Assembly: GCA_946617655.1 (NCBI GenBank)
Contig: CAMOKL010000002.1
Location: 1-64,000, forward strand
DNA: 64,000 nucleotides
From: Anaeroplasma sp902783745
GTDB lineage: Bacteria > Bacillota_I > Bacilli_A > Acholeplasmatales > Anaeroplasmataceae
Reading direction: 5' to 3'
The notes under the pieces are model-generated. The model saw nothing but the letters and a program-made list of their open reading frames with translations, was not told the origin of the DNA and made no database searches. The position numbers and the translations under genes were made by a program. Shown piece after piece: positions 8,614 to 17,699 of this stretch (within the stretch, counting starts at the first letter, position 1; every line of letters starts with the position of its first letter).

Positions 8614-11001
8614 TTACTTAGATACAACTATTGCAGTATATGAACCTGCTGCACCATATGATGTAACTAAGATATTCTTTAATTCCTTATTTTTGAAATT
8701 CTTCTTTTCTGCCTTACCAGATGTAATGTAATATGCATCCTTATGAGATAATTTACCACTTAATACTAATGATGCATCAAGTACCTGCGCCATTGCACCA
8801 CCGGCTCTTGCTTCACCTAAGTTTTCCTTTATCGCAAATAAAGGAGTTTCATTAATCTTATCCTTAAATACTTTAGATAAAACATTTACTTCAATATCAT
8901 CAATATCCTTATAACCATTTGCGAATGATTCAACTGCATCTATATCATCAATTGTTAAATTAGCATCCTTTAACGCAAGATTAATTGCCTTTTCTAAAGC
9001 TATATCAGTACCTTTAATTTCTGAATATCTAACAGATTCATGAGCCATACCATATCCTGTAATATAAGCATAAATATTTGCTCCTCTTTCTTTAGCTTTA
9101 GATTCATTTTCTAATATTAAAGATACTGCTGCATCAGATAATGTAAATCCATTCTTATTACCTTCAAATGGTACTGTTGTAGAATTAGATACTAATCCTA
9201 ATTTATTAAATAATTCAGTTGATACTTCTGTGTTTTCATCAATACCAGTAGTTAAAATAGTATCATTAACACCATTTCTTAATACATCAACTGCATAAGC
9301 AACTGATTGTAAACCTGCTTGTGCACCATTTGTAACAGTTACATTGTAACCTTTAATGCCAGAACAAATAGATAAATATCCACCTGCTGCATTATATACA
9401 GTATTAGGGAAATTGAATGCACTACCATTCTCATTACCCTTTTCATAAATATTTTCTTGGAACTGGCAGCATGTTGATAATGCACCTTCAGATGTACCAA
9501 CAACAATACCAATATTCTTATCATTTTCATCTGTTACTGTAATACCTGCATTTTTTAATGCTTGCATACCAGAAATAGCTTGCATCTTAGATAAATTATC
9601 AAGCTTACGATAGAATGCTCTTTTTAAGCCAACTGTATCAAATAAGCTATCTTCATATGCAGTATGGATAGATGATAAAGATGGTTTAAATGTATTAATA
9701 TTTGAAATATATTCATCAACATTATTAGATAATGGAGTTAAAACACCAAATCCTGTTACTGCAACCTTATCCTTATAATCATTTACTTTAACATCACCAG
9801 GATGATCAGCAAATACTATAGATGCATCATTTCCACCGAATGCATAGTTATTTGACATAACTGTATGTAATTCTTTTTTATGAGCCTTATTAGGTACAAA
9901 ATCAATTTGACCTGCTCTTTCTTTTAATGTTTCTAAATCAGCATCACTAAATCCTAATGTAGGTAATACTACTTGGTCAGTTAAGCATCTAATTGTAAAT
10001 ACAGCTTCAACTGCACCAGCAGCACCTAAGCAGTGTCCAACCATTGCCTTAGTTGATGAAATTGATAAATTATCATTTTGTCCATCAAATACCTTATGTG
10101 CTCCTAAGAACTCAGATTCATCATTCTTATGAGTACCTGTACCATGGGCATTAATATATGAAATATCCTTTTTTGTAACGCCAGATGTCTTAATTGCATT
10201 TTCCATTGCAACAACTTGCATCATAGCATCATCTCTTGGAGCTGTAATATGGTGTGCATCAGATGTAACACCTTGTCCTAAAACTTCACAATAAATGTGT
10301 GCTCCTCTTTTCTTAGCGTGTTCATATGATTCAACAACTAAAACACCAGCACCTTCACCTAAAGTAATACCTGATAAATGATTAAATGGTGAACATCCGT
10401 CTGGGTCTAATGCATGTAATGCTAAGAATCCAGCATAGGGTACTGATGCAAATGAATCAGAACCACCAGCTAAAACTATATCAGCCTTACCAGCACGAAT
10501 TAAATCACATGCATATGCAATTGAAATAGTACCTGCAGCACACGCATTTGCAACGTTTGTAACAACACCACCTGCATGATGTACTAATGCAACATCATTT
10601 GCAATAGTACCGATAGGCATTCTTAAAACATCTTCTTTAGTTTTGCCATTCTTATAATATCCTTCAATAGAAACAGCACCACCAACACAAGATCCCATAA
10701 TTACAGAAACTCTTTCTGAATTATTGAAATCATCTAATCCAGCATCAGCTACTGCTTCTTTTGATGCAGTAATTGCAAGCTTAGAAACTCTATCCATTCC
10801 TTCAGTGCCAGGTATATCCATATTAAAGTTTTTTACCTCAGCACCAAGCTTTGAATAACAGTTATCTGTACAAACTGATTTAGCTTCTTCAATTCCGCTT
10901 TTTCCTTCTTTTGCAGCCTTAATGCATTCTTCTACATTATGGCCAATTGCACTAATCATACCTAAACCAGTTATAACTACTCTATTCTTATCTAAAGTCA
11001 T
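8614..11001 (-). CDS. Fused ketosynthase-chain length factor-like protein (active KS + inactive KS)
   Basis: 795 residues forming two tandem thiolase-fold ketosynthase domains (about 1-400 and 411-795). Domain 1 is a complete FabF-type enzyme: Cys154 in NACAAG, His286 in NAHGTGT, Lys318 and His323 in KAMVGH, and NNYAFGG near the C-terminus. Domain 2 aligns without gaps through the same blocks but has Ala560 for the Cys (followed by Gln561), Phe693 for the first His and Glu730 for the second, while keeping Lys725. It should not condense, and resembles chain length factors that pair with a KS and set product length. FabF normally works as a homodimer of about 410-residue chains; here the heterodimer is written as one chain. 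AGGAG precedes the ATG. Confidence 0.9.
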   Translation of the reverse strand: MTLDKNRVVITGLGMISAIGHNVEECIKAAKEGKSGIEEAKSVCTDNCYSKLGAEVKNFNMDIPGTEGMDRVSKLAITASKEAVADAGLDDFNNSERVSVIMGSCVGGAVSIEGYYKNGKTKEDVLRMPIGTIANDVALVHHAGGVVTNVANACAAGTISIAYACDLIRAGKADIVLAGGSDSFASVPYAGFLALHALDPDGCSPFNHLSGITLGEGAGVLVVESYEHAKKRGAHIYCEVLGQGVTSDAHHITAPRDDAMMQVVAMENAIKTSGVTKKDISYINAHGTGTHKNDESEFLGAHKVFDGQNDNLSISSTKAMVGHCLGAAGAVEAVFTIRCLTDQVVLPTLGFSDADLETLKERAGQIDFVPNKAHKKELHTVMSNNYAFGGNDASIVFADHPGDVKVNDYKDKVAVTGFGVLTPLSNNVDEYISNINTFKPSLSSIHTAYEDSLFDTVGLKRAFYRKLDNLSKMQAISGMQALKNAGITVTDENDKNIGIVVGTSEGALSTCCQFQENIYEKGNENGSAFNFPNTVYNAAGGYLSICSGIKGYNVTVTNGAQAGLQSVAYAVDVLRNGVNDTILTTGIDENTEVSTELFNKLGLVSNSTTVPFEGNKNGFTLSDAAVSLILENESKAKERGANIYAYITGYGMAHESVRYSEIKGTDIALEKAINLALKDANLTIDDIDAVESFANGYKDIDDIEVNVLSKVFKDKINETPLFAIKENLGEARAGGAMAQVLDASLVLSGKLSHKDAYYITSGKAEKKNFKNKELKNILVTSYGAAGSYTAIVVSK

Positions 11002-11082
11002 ATTATTTCTCCTTATAATTAAATAAAAACTATATTAATAAAAAAGATTGCAAGCTTATACTGGCCTGCAATCATAAAAATC

Positions 11083-11328
11083 TTAATTTTGATGAGCTAA
11101 AATATAAGCTGTTAATGTATTAACACTTTGGAAATGTTCTCTATCAACACCAGTCATAGAAACACCGAAATTGTCATCAATACAAGAAATTAATTCGATT
11201 GAATCAATTGAGTCAAGACCGATTTCATCACCAAATAATTCTGAATCATCTTGTAATGCATCTCCATCAACACCTAATTCATCAACTAAAAATTTTTTTA
11301 ATACGTCCTTAATTTGCTTCTCTTCCAT
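11083..11328 (-). CDS. Acyl carrier protein (first in operon)
   Basis: An 81-residue carrier protein with phosphopantetheine site GLDSIDSIEL (Ser40). The DSID form is, from memory, more like carriers that serve KS/CLF systems than housekeeping AcpP, which usually reads DSLD. It is the first gene of the operon, 81 bp ahead of the fused ketosynthase and about 65 nt downstream of the inferred transcription start. The family call is certain; the partner assignment is inferred from position. Confidence 0.92.
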   Translation of the reverse strand: MEEKQIKDVLKKFLVDELGVDGDALQDDSELFGDEIGLDSIDSIELISCIDDNFGVSMTGVDREHFQSVNTLTAYILAHQN

Positions 11329-11375
11329 CTTAAAAATTTCCTTTCAAATAAGAGCTTTAAAATATTATTATTTTA

Positions 11376-11428
11376 TCGGTTAAAATAAAAACCAATGTTA
11401 TTATATCTTTTATAATATAAAATGTCAA
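11376..11428 (-). promoter_or_regulatory. Promoter and candidate operator of the acyl-chain operon
   Basis: Read leftward, TTGACA (11423-11428), a 17-bp spacer and TATAAT (11400-11405) form a consensus sigma-A promoter. At the expected start point lies the inverted repeat TTGGTT...AACCGA (11376-11395), well placed for a repressor. It does not look like a FapR site as I recall it. The regulator is unknown. Confidence 0.85.
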
Positions 11429-11501
11429 GCGCGCTAAACTTTTATTAATACTAAATATTGAATTTTTTGTTCATTTTGAAACAAAAAATAGTCTAATTTA
11501 T

Positions 11502-11536
11502 AAAAAACGCCCTAATGTTTACAAAAAACACTAGGG
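11502..11536 (-). terminator. Terminator after ricA
   Basis: Read leftward, an 11-bp stem (CCCTAGTGTTT with one mismatch, arms 11510-11520 and 11526-11536) is followed by GC and a run of T at 11503-11508. It separates the rny-ymdB-miaB-ricA block from the acyl-chain operon. Confidence 0.85.
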
Positions 11537-11542
11537 TTTATA

Positions 11543-11872
11543 TCATCCATTTATATCTTTATTGATTTTTAATGATATTTCATACGAATAATTCTTAAGA
11601 ATTTCTTCTACAATACTTAATAATTCTAAATATTCTTCAAGAAAAGGAAGAGATATTAATTCTTCCTTTTTTTGATTATATTTTTTAACTAAAGATTCAT
11701 AATTTAAATCTTTACGAACTTTCGCATAAACAAGCTTATGCTGTAAATCTAAAACCTCATCTAAGCTTTTACGAACATTTTCATTTTTATCAATTAAAGG
11801 CTCAAGTTCCTTTATTCTTTTTACTTCTTCTAATGAATTAAAATATTCTTTAATTTCATCTAAATTATTCAT
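11543..11872 (-). CDS. ricA: YlbF/YmcA family regulator (RicA-like)
   Basis: A 109-residue, all-helical protein of the YlbF/YmcA family. Its first 60 residues have the family pattern of an acidic helix, KNENVRKSLDEV, then a helix ending in the LQHKLVYAK region. In B. subtilis YmcA (RicA), YlbF (RicF) and YaaT (RicT) form the Ric/Y complex that directs RNase Y to particular mRNAs, and ymcA sits next to miaB. The same neighbourhood here (miaB overlapping by 8 bp, rny two genes upstream) supports RicA over YlbF. The C-terminal part is divergent. Confidence 0.75.
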   Translation of the reverse strand: MNNLDEIKEYFNSLEEVKRIKELEPLIDKNENVRKSLDEVLDLQHKLVYAKVRKDLNYESLVKKYNQKKEELISLPFLEEYLELLSIVEEILKNYSYEISLKINKDING

Positions 11873-13307
11873 TAACTAATTCACCAATCATAAACCAAGA
11901 TTTAACTTCAGTTACATGAACTTTAACAAATTTTCCAACTAAAGATAAATCCTCACTCTTAAAATGGCAAACCTTGTTATGTTCTGTATATCCCATCAAC
12001 ATACCATTACCATTTTTAGAAACACCATCGACTAATACATTAACTGTTGTATCTAAGAATCTCTTATGACCATCATAATATCCCTTATTTACAACTTCCA
12101 TTAATCTATTTAATCTATCATGCTTTTCTTCTTCAGTCAATGGATTTGGCCATGTTGCAGCTGGAGTACCTTCTCTTGGAGAATATATAAATGTATATGC
12201 TCCTTCAAATTTAGCTTCTTCTACAAATGTTAATGTGTCTTGGAATTGTTCTTCAGTTTCTCCTGGGAATGCAACTATTAAATCTGTTGTAATAGAAACA
12301 TCTGGCACATAGCTTCTTAATTCATTAACCTTACTTAAAAAGATTTCTCTTGTGTATTTTCTATTCATTCTCTTTAAAACTTCATTATTACCAGACTGAC
12401 TTGCTAAATGTAGATGTGGCATAACTGATTTACAATCACGCATAGCCATCATTGTCTTAGTATCTAAATCTCTTGGATGAGAAGATGTGAATCTAACTCT
12501 TTTAATTCCTGTTTTATCAATATCATATAATAAGTCACCAAATGTATAATCATTTCCTAAATCCTTACCATATGCATCAACATTTTGTCCAAGTAATGTT
12601 ACTTCTTGGTAACCATCTCTTACAAGTCCTCTAATTTCTTCTAAGATATCATCTTTAGATCTTGAACGTTCTCTACCTCTTGTATAAGGAACAATACAAT
12701 ATGTACAGAATTCATCGCATCCAAACATAATATTAACCCATGCTTTATGCTTAAATTCTCTTTTTACAGGTGCACCCTCTAAGATATTACCTTCAGTAGA
12801 TAAAACCTCAAAAACTCGCTGATTTAGCTTGTGAGCCTTATAAATTAAATCTAATAAGTGATGTTGGTTATGAGTACCTAATACAATATCTACAAATCTA
12901 TATGATTCTTCTAACTTTTTAGTTGCATTTTCTTCTTGAGGCATACAACCAACAATACCAATAATCATATCTGGATGTGCTACTTTTCTACTCTTTAATT
13001 GACCTAGTACACCCCAAATTCTTTGTTCTGCATTTTCTCTTATTGCACATGTATTTAATAAAACTACATCTGCATCGTATGGATCTTCTGCATGCTTATA
13101 TCCAACAGACTCTAAGATACCTGCAAGCTGTTCTGATGCAGCCTCATTACCTTGACATCCATAAGTAAAAATATGATATGTTTTACCTAAGCCCATACCT
13201 AAATATTCATTTTTTGTTTCATAATGAATTGTTTCAACTGCTATATTTCTTCTTAAACGAGCTTTCTTTAAATCAGGAAGTTCTAATTTTACCTTTTCTT
13301 TTTTCAT
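11865..13307 (-). CDS. miaB: tRNA-2-methylthio-N6-dimethylallyladenosine synthase
   Basis: A radical-SAM methylthiotransferase that modifies A37 of tRNAs reading U-codons. About 480 residues: an N-terminal MTTase domain with YGCQGNEA and further cluster Cys (NTCAIREN, VGCMPQEE), the radical-SAM motif CDEFCTYC followed by VPYTRGRERSR, and a C-terminal TRAM domain. The ATG at 13305-13307 is preferred; the in-frame GTG three codons upstream lies inside the ribosome-binding site GGTGAT. It overlaps ricA. Confidence 0.95.
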   Translation of the reverse strand: MKKEKVKLELPDLKKARLRRNIAVETIHYETKNEYLGMGLGKTYHIFTYGCQGNEAASEQLAGILESVGYKHAEDPYDADVVLLNTCAIRENAEQRIWGVLGQLKSRKVAHPDMIIGIVGCMPQEENATKKLEESYRFVDIVLGTHNQHHLLDLIYKAHKLNQRVFEVLSTEGNILEGAPVKREFKHKAWVNIMFGCDEFCTYCIVPYTRGRERSRSKDDILEEIRGLVRDGYQEVTLLGQNVDAYGKDLGNDYTFGDLLYDIDKTGIKRVRFTSSHPRDLDTKTMMAMRDCKSVMPHLHLASQSGNNEVLKRMNRKYTREIFLSKVNELRSYVPDVSITTDLIVAFPGETEEQFQDTLTFVEEAKFEGAYTFIYSPREGTPAATWPNPLTEEEKHDRLNRLMEVVNKGYYDGHKRFLDTTVNVLVDGVSKNGNGMLMGYTEHNKVCHFKSEDLSLVGKFVKVHVTEVKSWFMIGELVNE

Positions 13308-13349
13308 ATAAATCACCGAAAGAATTATACACTAGTTATTAATATAAAT

Positions 13350-14120
13350 CTAGTAATTATATTTTTTTAATACCCTTTCAATAGTATTTTTATTACCATT
13401 TAAATCTAGTATAACTCCACCTAACACTGCAACTCCTGTTTTTGCAACCTTAAGTGGTTGAAAAACACCACTTCTAAAACGTTCAATTACCATATCCATA
13501 TCATCACCTAATATAGAGTTATAATCTCCAACCATTCCCATATCAGTAATAAAGCATGTGTTATTATATACCATTTCATCAGATGTTTGAGTATGAGTAT
13601 GGGAACCTAATACTGCATCAACTTTTCCAGAAAAATCATAAAAGAACGCTTTTTTCTCTGATGTTGCATCAGCATGAAAATCAACAATTATATGATCTGC
13701 TTTAATGCTTTCTAATAAATTATCCATAGTTTTAAAGGGATCATCTAAAGGTGTGTTTTGATATACTCTTCCCATCATATTAACTAATGCAATTACTTTA
13801 TCATTATATTTTATATACAAAACCTTTTTTCCGACCTTGCATGGAATATTTGCAGGAATACATAATGTTGTTTCAGGCTTATCCATATAATCAAATATTT
13901 CTTTTTTAGAAAATGTATGATTTCCCATACTAAATCCAGCAATGCCTAATGATTTTAACTGCTTATAATGCTTTTCTGATAATCCCTTACCAGATGTAAC
14001 ATTTTCAGCATTAGCTAAAACTAAATTTACTTTATATTCTTGTTTTAATTCTGGTAAATGACGTTCTAATACAGATATCATATTTTCACCAACGATGTCA
14101 CCTAAATAAAGTATTCTCAT
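13350..14120 (-). CDS. ymdB: YmdB-type metallophosphodiesterase
   Basis: 256 residues of the YmdB family (2',3'- and 3',5'-cyclic nucleotide phosphodiesterase; in Bacillus it influences biofilm and motility decisions). Metal-binding blocks are GDIVGE near residue 8, ANAENVTSGKG, GNHTFSK, DFHADATSEK and GSHTHTQTSDE. It is directly downstream of rny, as in Bacillus, separated by a hairpin terminator, so part of the transcription may stop before it. Confident. Confidence 0.93.
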   Translation of the reverse strand: MRILYLGDIVGENMISVLERHLPELKQEYKVNLVLANAENVTSGKGLSEKHYKQLKSLGIAGFSMGNHTFSKKEIFDYMDKPETTLCIPANIPCKVGKKVLYIKYNDKVIALVNMMGRVYQNTPLDDPFKTMDNLLESIKADHIIVDFHADATSEKKAFFYDFSGKVDAVLGSHTHTQTSDEMVYNNTCFITDMGMVGDYNSILGDDMDMVIERFRSGVFQPLKVAKTGVAVLGGVILDLNGNKNTIERVLKKYNY

Positions 14121-14141
14121 TTTTTACCTCCATAAGTCAAG

Positions 14142-14167
14142 AAAAAGAGTGGATGCCCACTCTTTTT
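14142..14167 (-). terminator. Hairpin between rny and ymdB
   Basis: An 11-bp stem (AAAAAGAGTGG and CCACTCTTTTT around a 4-base loop) ends in T residues when read leftward. It can attenuate transcription from rny into ymdB. Confidence 0.75.
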
Positions 14168-14171
14168 AGAA

Positions 14172-15746
14172 TTATTTTGCAGTATCAGTTGCTCTTGTTT
14201 CTCTTACTACTGTTACTTTAATTGTACCTGGATATTGAAGATTCTTTTCGATTTCCTCTTTTACCTGGTGAGCAATAGCAAATGTTGAAAGGTCATCAAC
14301 TAATTCAGGGTTAACAATAACTCTGATTTCACGGCCTGCTTGAATAGCAAAGCTTGATTGAACACCCTTGATATTATTAGAAATATTTTCTAATGCTTCA
14401 AGTCTCTTAGTATAATTTTCTAAGCTGTCTGATCTAGCACCTGGTCTTGCACTTGATAATGCATCAGCTGCTGCAACTAGTACAGCAATAATTGAATGTG
14501 GTGCAACATCCTCATGATGTGAAGCTATTGCATCAATAACTTCCTTAGGTTCATGATATTTAGTTGCAAGTTCAACACCAATTTGAACGTGGCTACCTTC
14601 AATTTCATGGTCAACTGCCTTACCAATATCGTGTAATAGACCTGCACGTCTTGCAAGAGTTTCATTCTCTCCAATTTCTGCAGCCATCTTACCAGCAAGC
14701 ATACCAGTTTCTATAGAATGCTTTAATACATTTTGTCCATATGATGTACGGAAATGTAATCTTCCTAATAATCTTACTAAATCTGGGTGCATTTTACCTA
14801 CTCCACATTGGAATAATGCATCTTCACCCTTCTCACGCATAATCATTTCTACATCATTTCTACATCTTTCAACTACTTCTTCAATTCTAGCTGGGTGAAT
14901 TCTTCCATCACTTACTAAAATTTCTAAAGAGCGTTTTGCAATTTCTCTTCTAACAGGGTCAAATCCAGATAATACAACTGCTTCTGGTGTATCATCAATA
15001 ATTAAATCTACTCCTGTTAAAGATTCTAAAGCACGGATATTTCTACCTTCTCTACCAATAATTCTACCCTTCATACCTTCATCAGGTAATGATACTGTTG
15101 TTACAGTTACCTCGCCTGCAGTCTCACCTGCATACTTTTGCATTGCAAGAGCAAGAATATTCTTAGCTTTAGATTTAACTTCATCTCTAGCTTTTTCTTC
15201 CTCTTCCTTAATGTAGGTAGCAATCTCTTCTTTAATACTTTCACGAACTTGAGCCATGATAAGCTTCTTAGCTTCCTCCTGACTTAATTCTGCAATTTCA
15301 GAAAGTTTCTTTTCCTGAGCTCTTAAAATTGCTTCAACCTTATTATTTTGTTGTTCTAATTCTGCTTTTTGTTGATCAATCTTATTTTCTTTTAGATTTA
15401 AGTTTTCTTCTCTCTTATCTAAATTAGCTGATCTACGGTCCAAAGTCTCTTCACGTTGATTCAACTTGTTTTCAAGTTCAACGACTGTAGACTTCCTTTC
15501 CCTAATATCTGATTCAGCATCTTTCTTTAAAGAGGCAATTTCTTCTTTAGCTTCTTGAAGTTTTTGCTTCTTTATTTTTTCTGCTTCCTCATTGGCATTG
15601 TTAATTATTTCTTCAGCATTTGCCTTTGCTGAAGTTCCAATTTTTTCATTTCTTTTTGAAATAAAACGGTAACTTATAAAAGCACCTAATAAAGCACCTA
15701 AAATAACACCCAAAATAATAAGGATAATGGCTAAAACTTTATCCAT
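14172..15746 (-). CDS. rny: Ribonuclease Y
   Basis: A membrane-anchored endoribonuclease that starts decay of many mRNAs. The 524 residues have an N-terminal transmembrane helix (about 4-25), a long coiled coil rich in Glu/Lys (about 30-200), a KH domain with GRIIGREGRNIRALE near residue 220, and an HD domain with HSIETGMLAG and LLHDIGKAVDHEIEG. The start at ATG 15744-15746 follows AGGAGG; an upstream extension has no such site. RicA two genes downstream belongs to the complex known to guide this enzyme. Confidence 0.96.
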   Translation of the reverse strand: MDKVLAIILIILGVILGALLGAFISYRFISKRNEKIGTSAKANAEEIINNANEEAEKIKKQKLQEAKEEIASLKKDAESDIRERKSTVVELENKLNQREETLDRRSANLDKREENLNLKENKIDQQKAELEQQNNKVEAILRAQEKKLSEIAELSQEEAKKLIMAQVRESIKEEIATYIKEEEEKARDEVKSKAKNILALAMQKYAGETAGEVTVTTVSLPDEGMKGRIIGREGRNIRALESLTGVDLIIDDTPEAVVLSGFDPVRREIAKRSLEILVSDGRIHPARIEEVVERCRNDVEMIMREKGEDALFQCGVGKMHPDLVRLLGRLHFRTSYGQNVLKHSIETGMLAGKMAAEIGENETLARRAGLLHDIGKAVDHEIEGSHVQIGVELATKYHEPKEVIDAIASHHEDVAPHSIIAVLVAAADALSSARPGARSDSLENYTKRLEALENISNNIKGVQSSFAIQAGREIRVIVNPELVDDLSTFAIAHQVKEEIEKNLQYPGTIKVTVVRETRATDTAK

Positions 15747-15793
15747 TAATATATCCTCCTTATTATATTGTGTAAACAAAACTTTACTTTTTC

Positions 15794-15822
15794 ATTATAC
15801 TTTTTTTTGTATCAATAGTCAA
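15794..15822 (-). promoter_or_regulatory. Promoter of rny
   Basis: Read leftward: TTGACT (15817-15822), a 17-bp spacer and TATAAT (15794-15799), about 50 bases before the rny start. Confidence 0.8.
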
Positions 15823-15977
15823 TGTAAAATCCCATTTTTAAATCTAATTAGTCCACTTTTTTTGAAACGCTTACATAAAATATGTAAAAAAGCCCTATAT
15901 TTATTACTCTTTTATTTATATTAAGTATGTAATTTAAAAGAATATTTGATATAATAATATTCGTGAGGTGAGATTAA

Positions 15978-16682
15978 ATGTCTAAAAGTGATATGGATTC
16001 TAAAAAAGAATCTACTAAATTCCATTTTGGTAGAAATTTATTATCAGTAATTATAGTATTATCAGGTATCGCTGTAATATTATTTGCTATATTTTTTGTA
16101 AGAGGTATCATTAATTTTTCAAAGAACAAAGCTACTGCCTTTGTAACAGGTGAACCTGTAACAACTTATAGTACAGTAGATTTTGAAGGTAAAATATTTA
16201 ATGATATTGAATATATTTCATCTGAAACTGATTTATTCTCATATACATTTGAATGTACAGATTGGGATACAACATCAGATAATTATGATAAAGTAGATTT
16301 CGTATTAAAAGTAACATGGAAAGATTCAGCAAATCTACCATTATTCAGATTAAATAACACAGATAATCTAAAACATTCTATATTTGCTGAAGTATGTGTA
16401 TTATCTAATGTTGGTGCTTATACTAAATATTCTTCTATATCAACCGCAAATATCAATATGAATGTAAATAAAGGATTAGTTACATTAAAATTTACTGATG
16501 TTGAAGTTGAAAAATTCCCTAAATCAACATATGAATTCCCATTCTTCTATAAAAAGGAATTACCACAAGTATATGTAGATATATTCTATTTTACAGATAA
16601 CCAATTATCAACTTATAAGAATTATGGTTTAAAATATAATTATACAGATTTAGGAATTACATCTGGTGGTATTAAAGCGTAA
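15978..16682 (+). CDS. Membrane-anchored protein of unknown function
   Basis: I do not recognise this 234-residue protein. A short Lys/Ser-rich N-terminus is followed by one hydrophobic helix (about residues 21-45, LLSVIIVLSGIAVILFAIFF), then a roughly 185-residue beta-rich domain probably outside the membrane. No lipobox or Cys is present near the helix, so it is likely an uncleaved anchor. It is divergently transcribed from rny, with GAGGTGAG before the ATG, and ends in its own terminator, so it is monocistronic. Confidence 0.7.
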   Translation: MSKSDMDSKKESTKFHFGRNLLSVIIVLSGIAVILFAIFFVRGIINFSKNKATAFVTGEPVTTYSTVDFEGKIFNDIEYISSETDLFSYTFECTDWDTTSDNYDKVDFVLKVTWKDSANLPLFRLNNTDNLKHSIFAEVCVLSNVGAYTKYSSISTANINMNVNKGLVTLKFTDVEVEKFPKSTYEFPFFYKKELPQVYVDIFYFTDNQLSTYKNYGLKYNYTDLGITSGGIKA

Positions 16683-16708
16683 AAGGAGTTTAAAACTCCT
16701 TTTTTTAT
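16682..16708 (+). terminator. Terminator of the membrane-anchored protein gene
   Basis: Stem AAGGAGTT/AACTCCTT with a short loop, followed by seven T residues. Confidence 0.85.
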
Positions 16709-16713
16709 TGCAA

Positions 16714-16750
16714 TAAAAAAGAACTGTTAAGAAACTAAAAATCTTAACAG
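16714..16750 (-). terminator. Terminator of the gene ending at 16773
   Basis: Read leftward: a 9-bp stem CTGTTAAGA/TCTTAACAG (16723-16750) followed by TTCTTTTTT. It lies back to back with the rightward terminator at 16682-16708. Confidence 0.8.
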
Positions 16751-16772
16751 CTCCTATTATAAATATAAAATT

Positions 16773-17609
16773 TTACTTTGAATCTTGAGTGTATTTAATG
16801 TTTTGTACAACTACATGTGTATTAACAACATTAAGCTCATCTTCATTTTCACCAACACCAGATAATAATAAACCAGCATTGAATACAGATACTCTACTAT
16901 TTAAATCTGCTACAACAGAAACTCTTGATGCGAAATCAACAACTGTTTCTTCTTTTTGATCTGCATCAAAGAAATTAAATCCAAAGAAACCTTCAACTTG
17001 ATTGCAATAAGATGTTACCTTTAACATAATTGTAATATCATTTTCTCTTGCGAAATTTAAAATTACATCCTTATAAACACTAACAAATTCAAATAATGTG
17101 TCAACCTTTGAATTATAAGGTAAGAAATAGAATAAACAATCTTCGTTTTCAATTTCCTTATATTCTGCTTCATCCTTCTTCATTAATTCTACATCCTTAG
17201 ATATTGCATTAATTGCACCAGCTTGGCTTGCATAAACTGCCTTATTTGCTTCGTAATCCTTACAAGCATTTTCTAAGTTATAGTAATTTAAGCTTCCTAA
17301 TACTTCAAATTCATTATCCTTTAATAATTTAATGAATGCTTCAACACAAGACTTATCAATTGTTGCTTCAAGAACAAATTTATTTCTTGCAGATAAAGGC
17401 ATAACATTTAAGAATTCTTGATATCTTTCACCAAAAGAAGCAAAGCTTCTTCTTAAGCCCTTTTTATTATAAATCTTTGCATTTCTTTCGAATAAAGAAA
17501 CAGAAATTTCAACAGGTTGCTCTTGAACTTTTCTAGCTTGATTCTGTCTTGCTATCTTTTCTTTAGCCTCTTGTAATGCTTTTTCATTTTTATTATTCTT
17601 TGTTGCCAT
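16773..17609 (-). CDS. Cytoplasmic protein of unknown function
   Basis: 278 residues with no family I recognise. The first 35 residues are Lys/Gln/Glu-rich and probably disordered or helical (MATKNNKNEKALQEAKEKIA); the rest looks like a mixed alpha/beta globular domain with no signal peptide or membrane helix. The start at 17607-17609 follows GAGAGG 10 bases upstream; an in-frame start 20 codons earlier lacks a site and would run into the bioY promoter region. It has its own terminator and is divergent from bioY. Confidence 0.65.
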   Translation of the reverse strand: MATKNNKNEKALQEAKEKIARQNQARKVQEQPVEISVSLFERNAKIYNKKGLRRSFASFGERYQEFLNVMPLSARNKFVLEATIDKSCVEAFIKLLKDNEFEVLGSLNYYNLENACKDYEANKAVYASQAGAINAISKDVELMKKDEAEYKEIENEDCLFYFLPYNSKVDTLFEFVSVYKDVILNFARENDITIMLKVTSYCNQVEGFFGFNFFDADQKEETVVDFASRVSVVADLNSRVSVFNAGLLLSGVGENEDELNVVNTHVVVQNIKYTQDSK

Positions 17610-17699
17610 AATAATTAACCTCTCAATTAAACTTTCTTTGATTATATCAAATTTTATTGTTAAAGGCAATAATTTTAGCTATTTACATGTAAAATTAAC

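Noticed and set aside
11329..11542. FapR-type operator at the FAS operon
   Set aside because: No TTAGTACC-type repeats are visible; the only inverted repeat has a different sequence.
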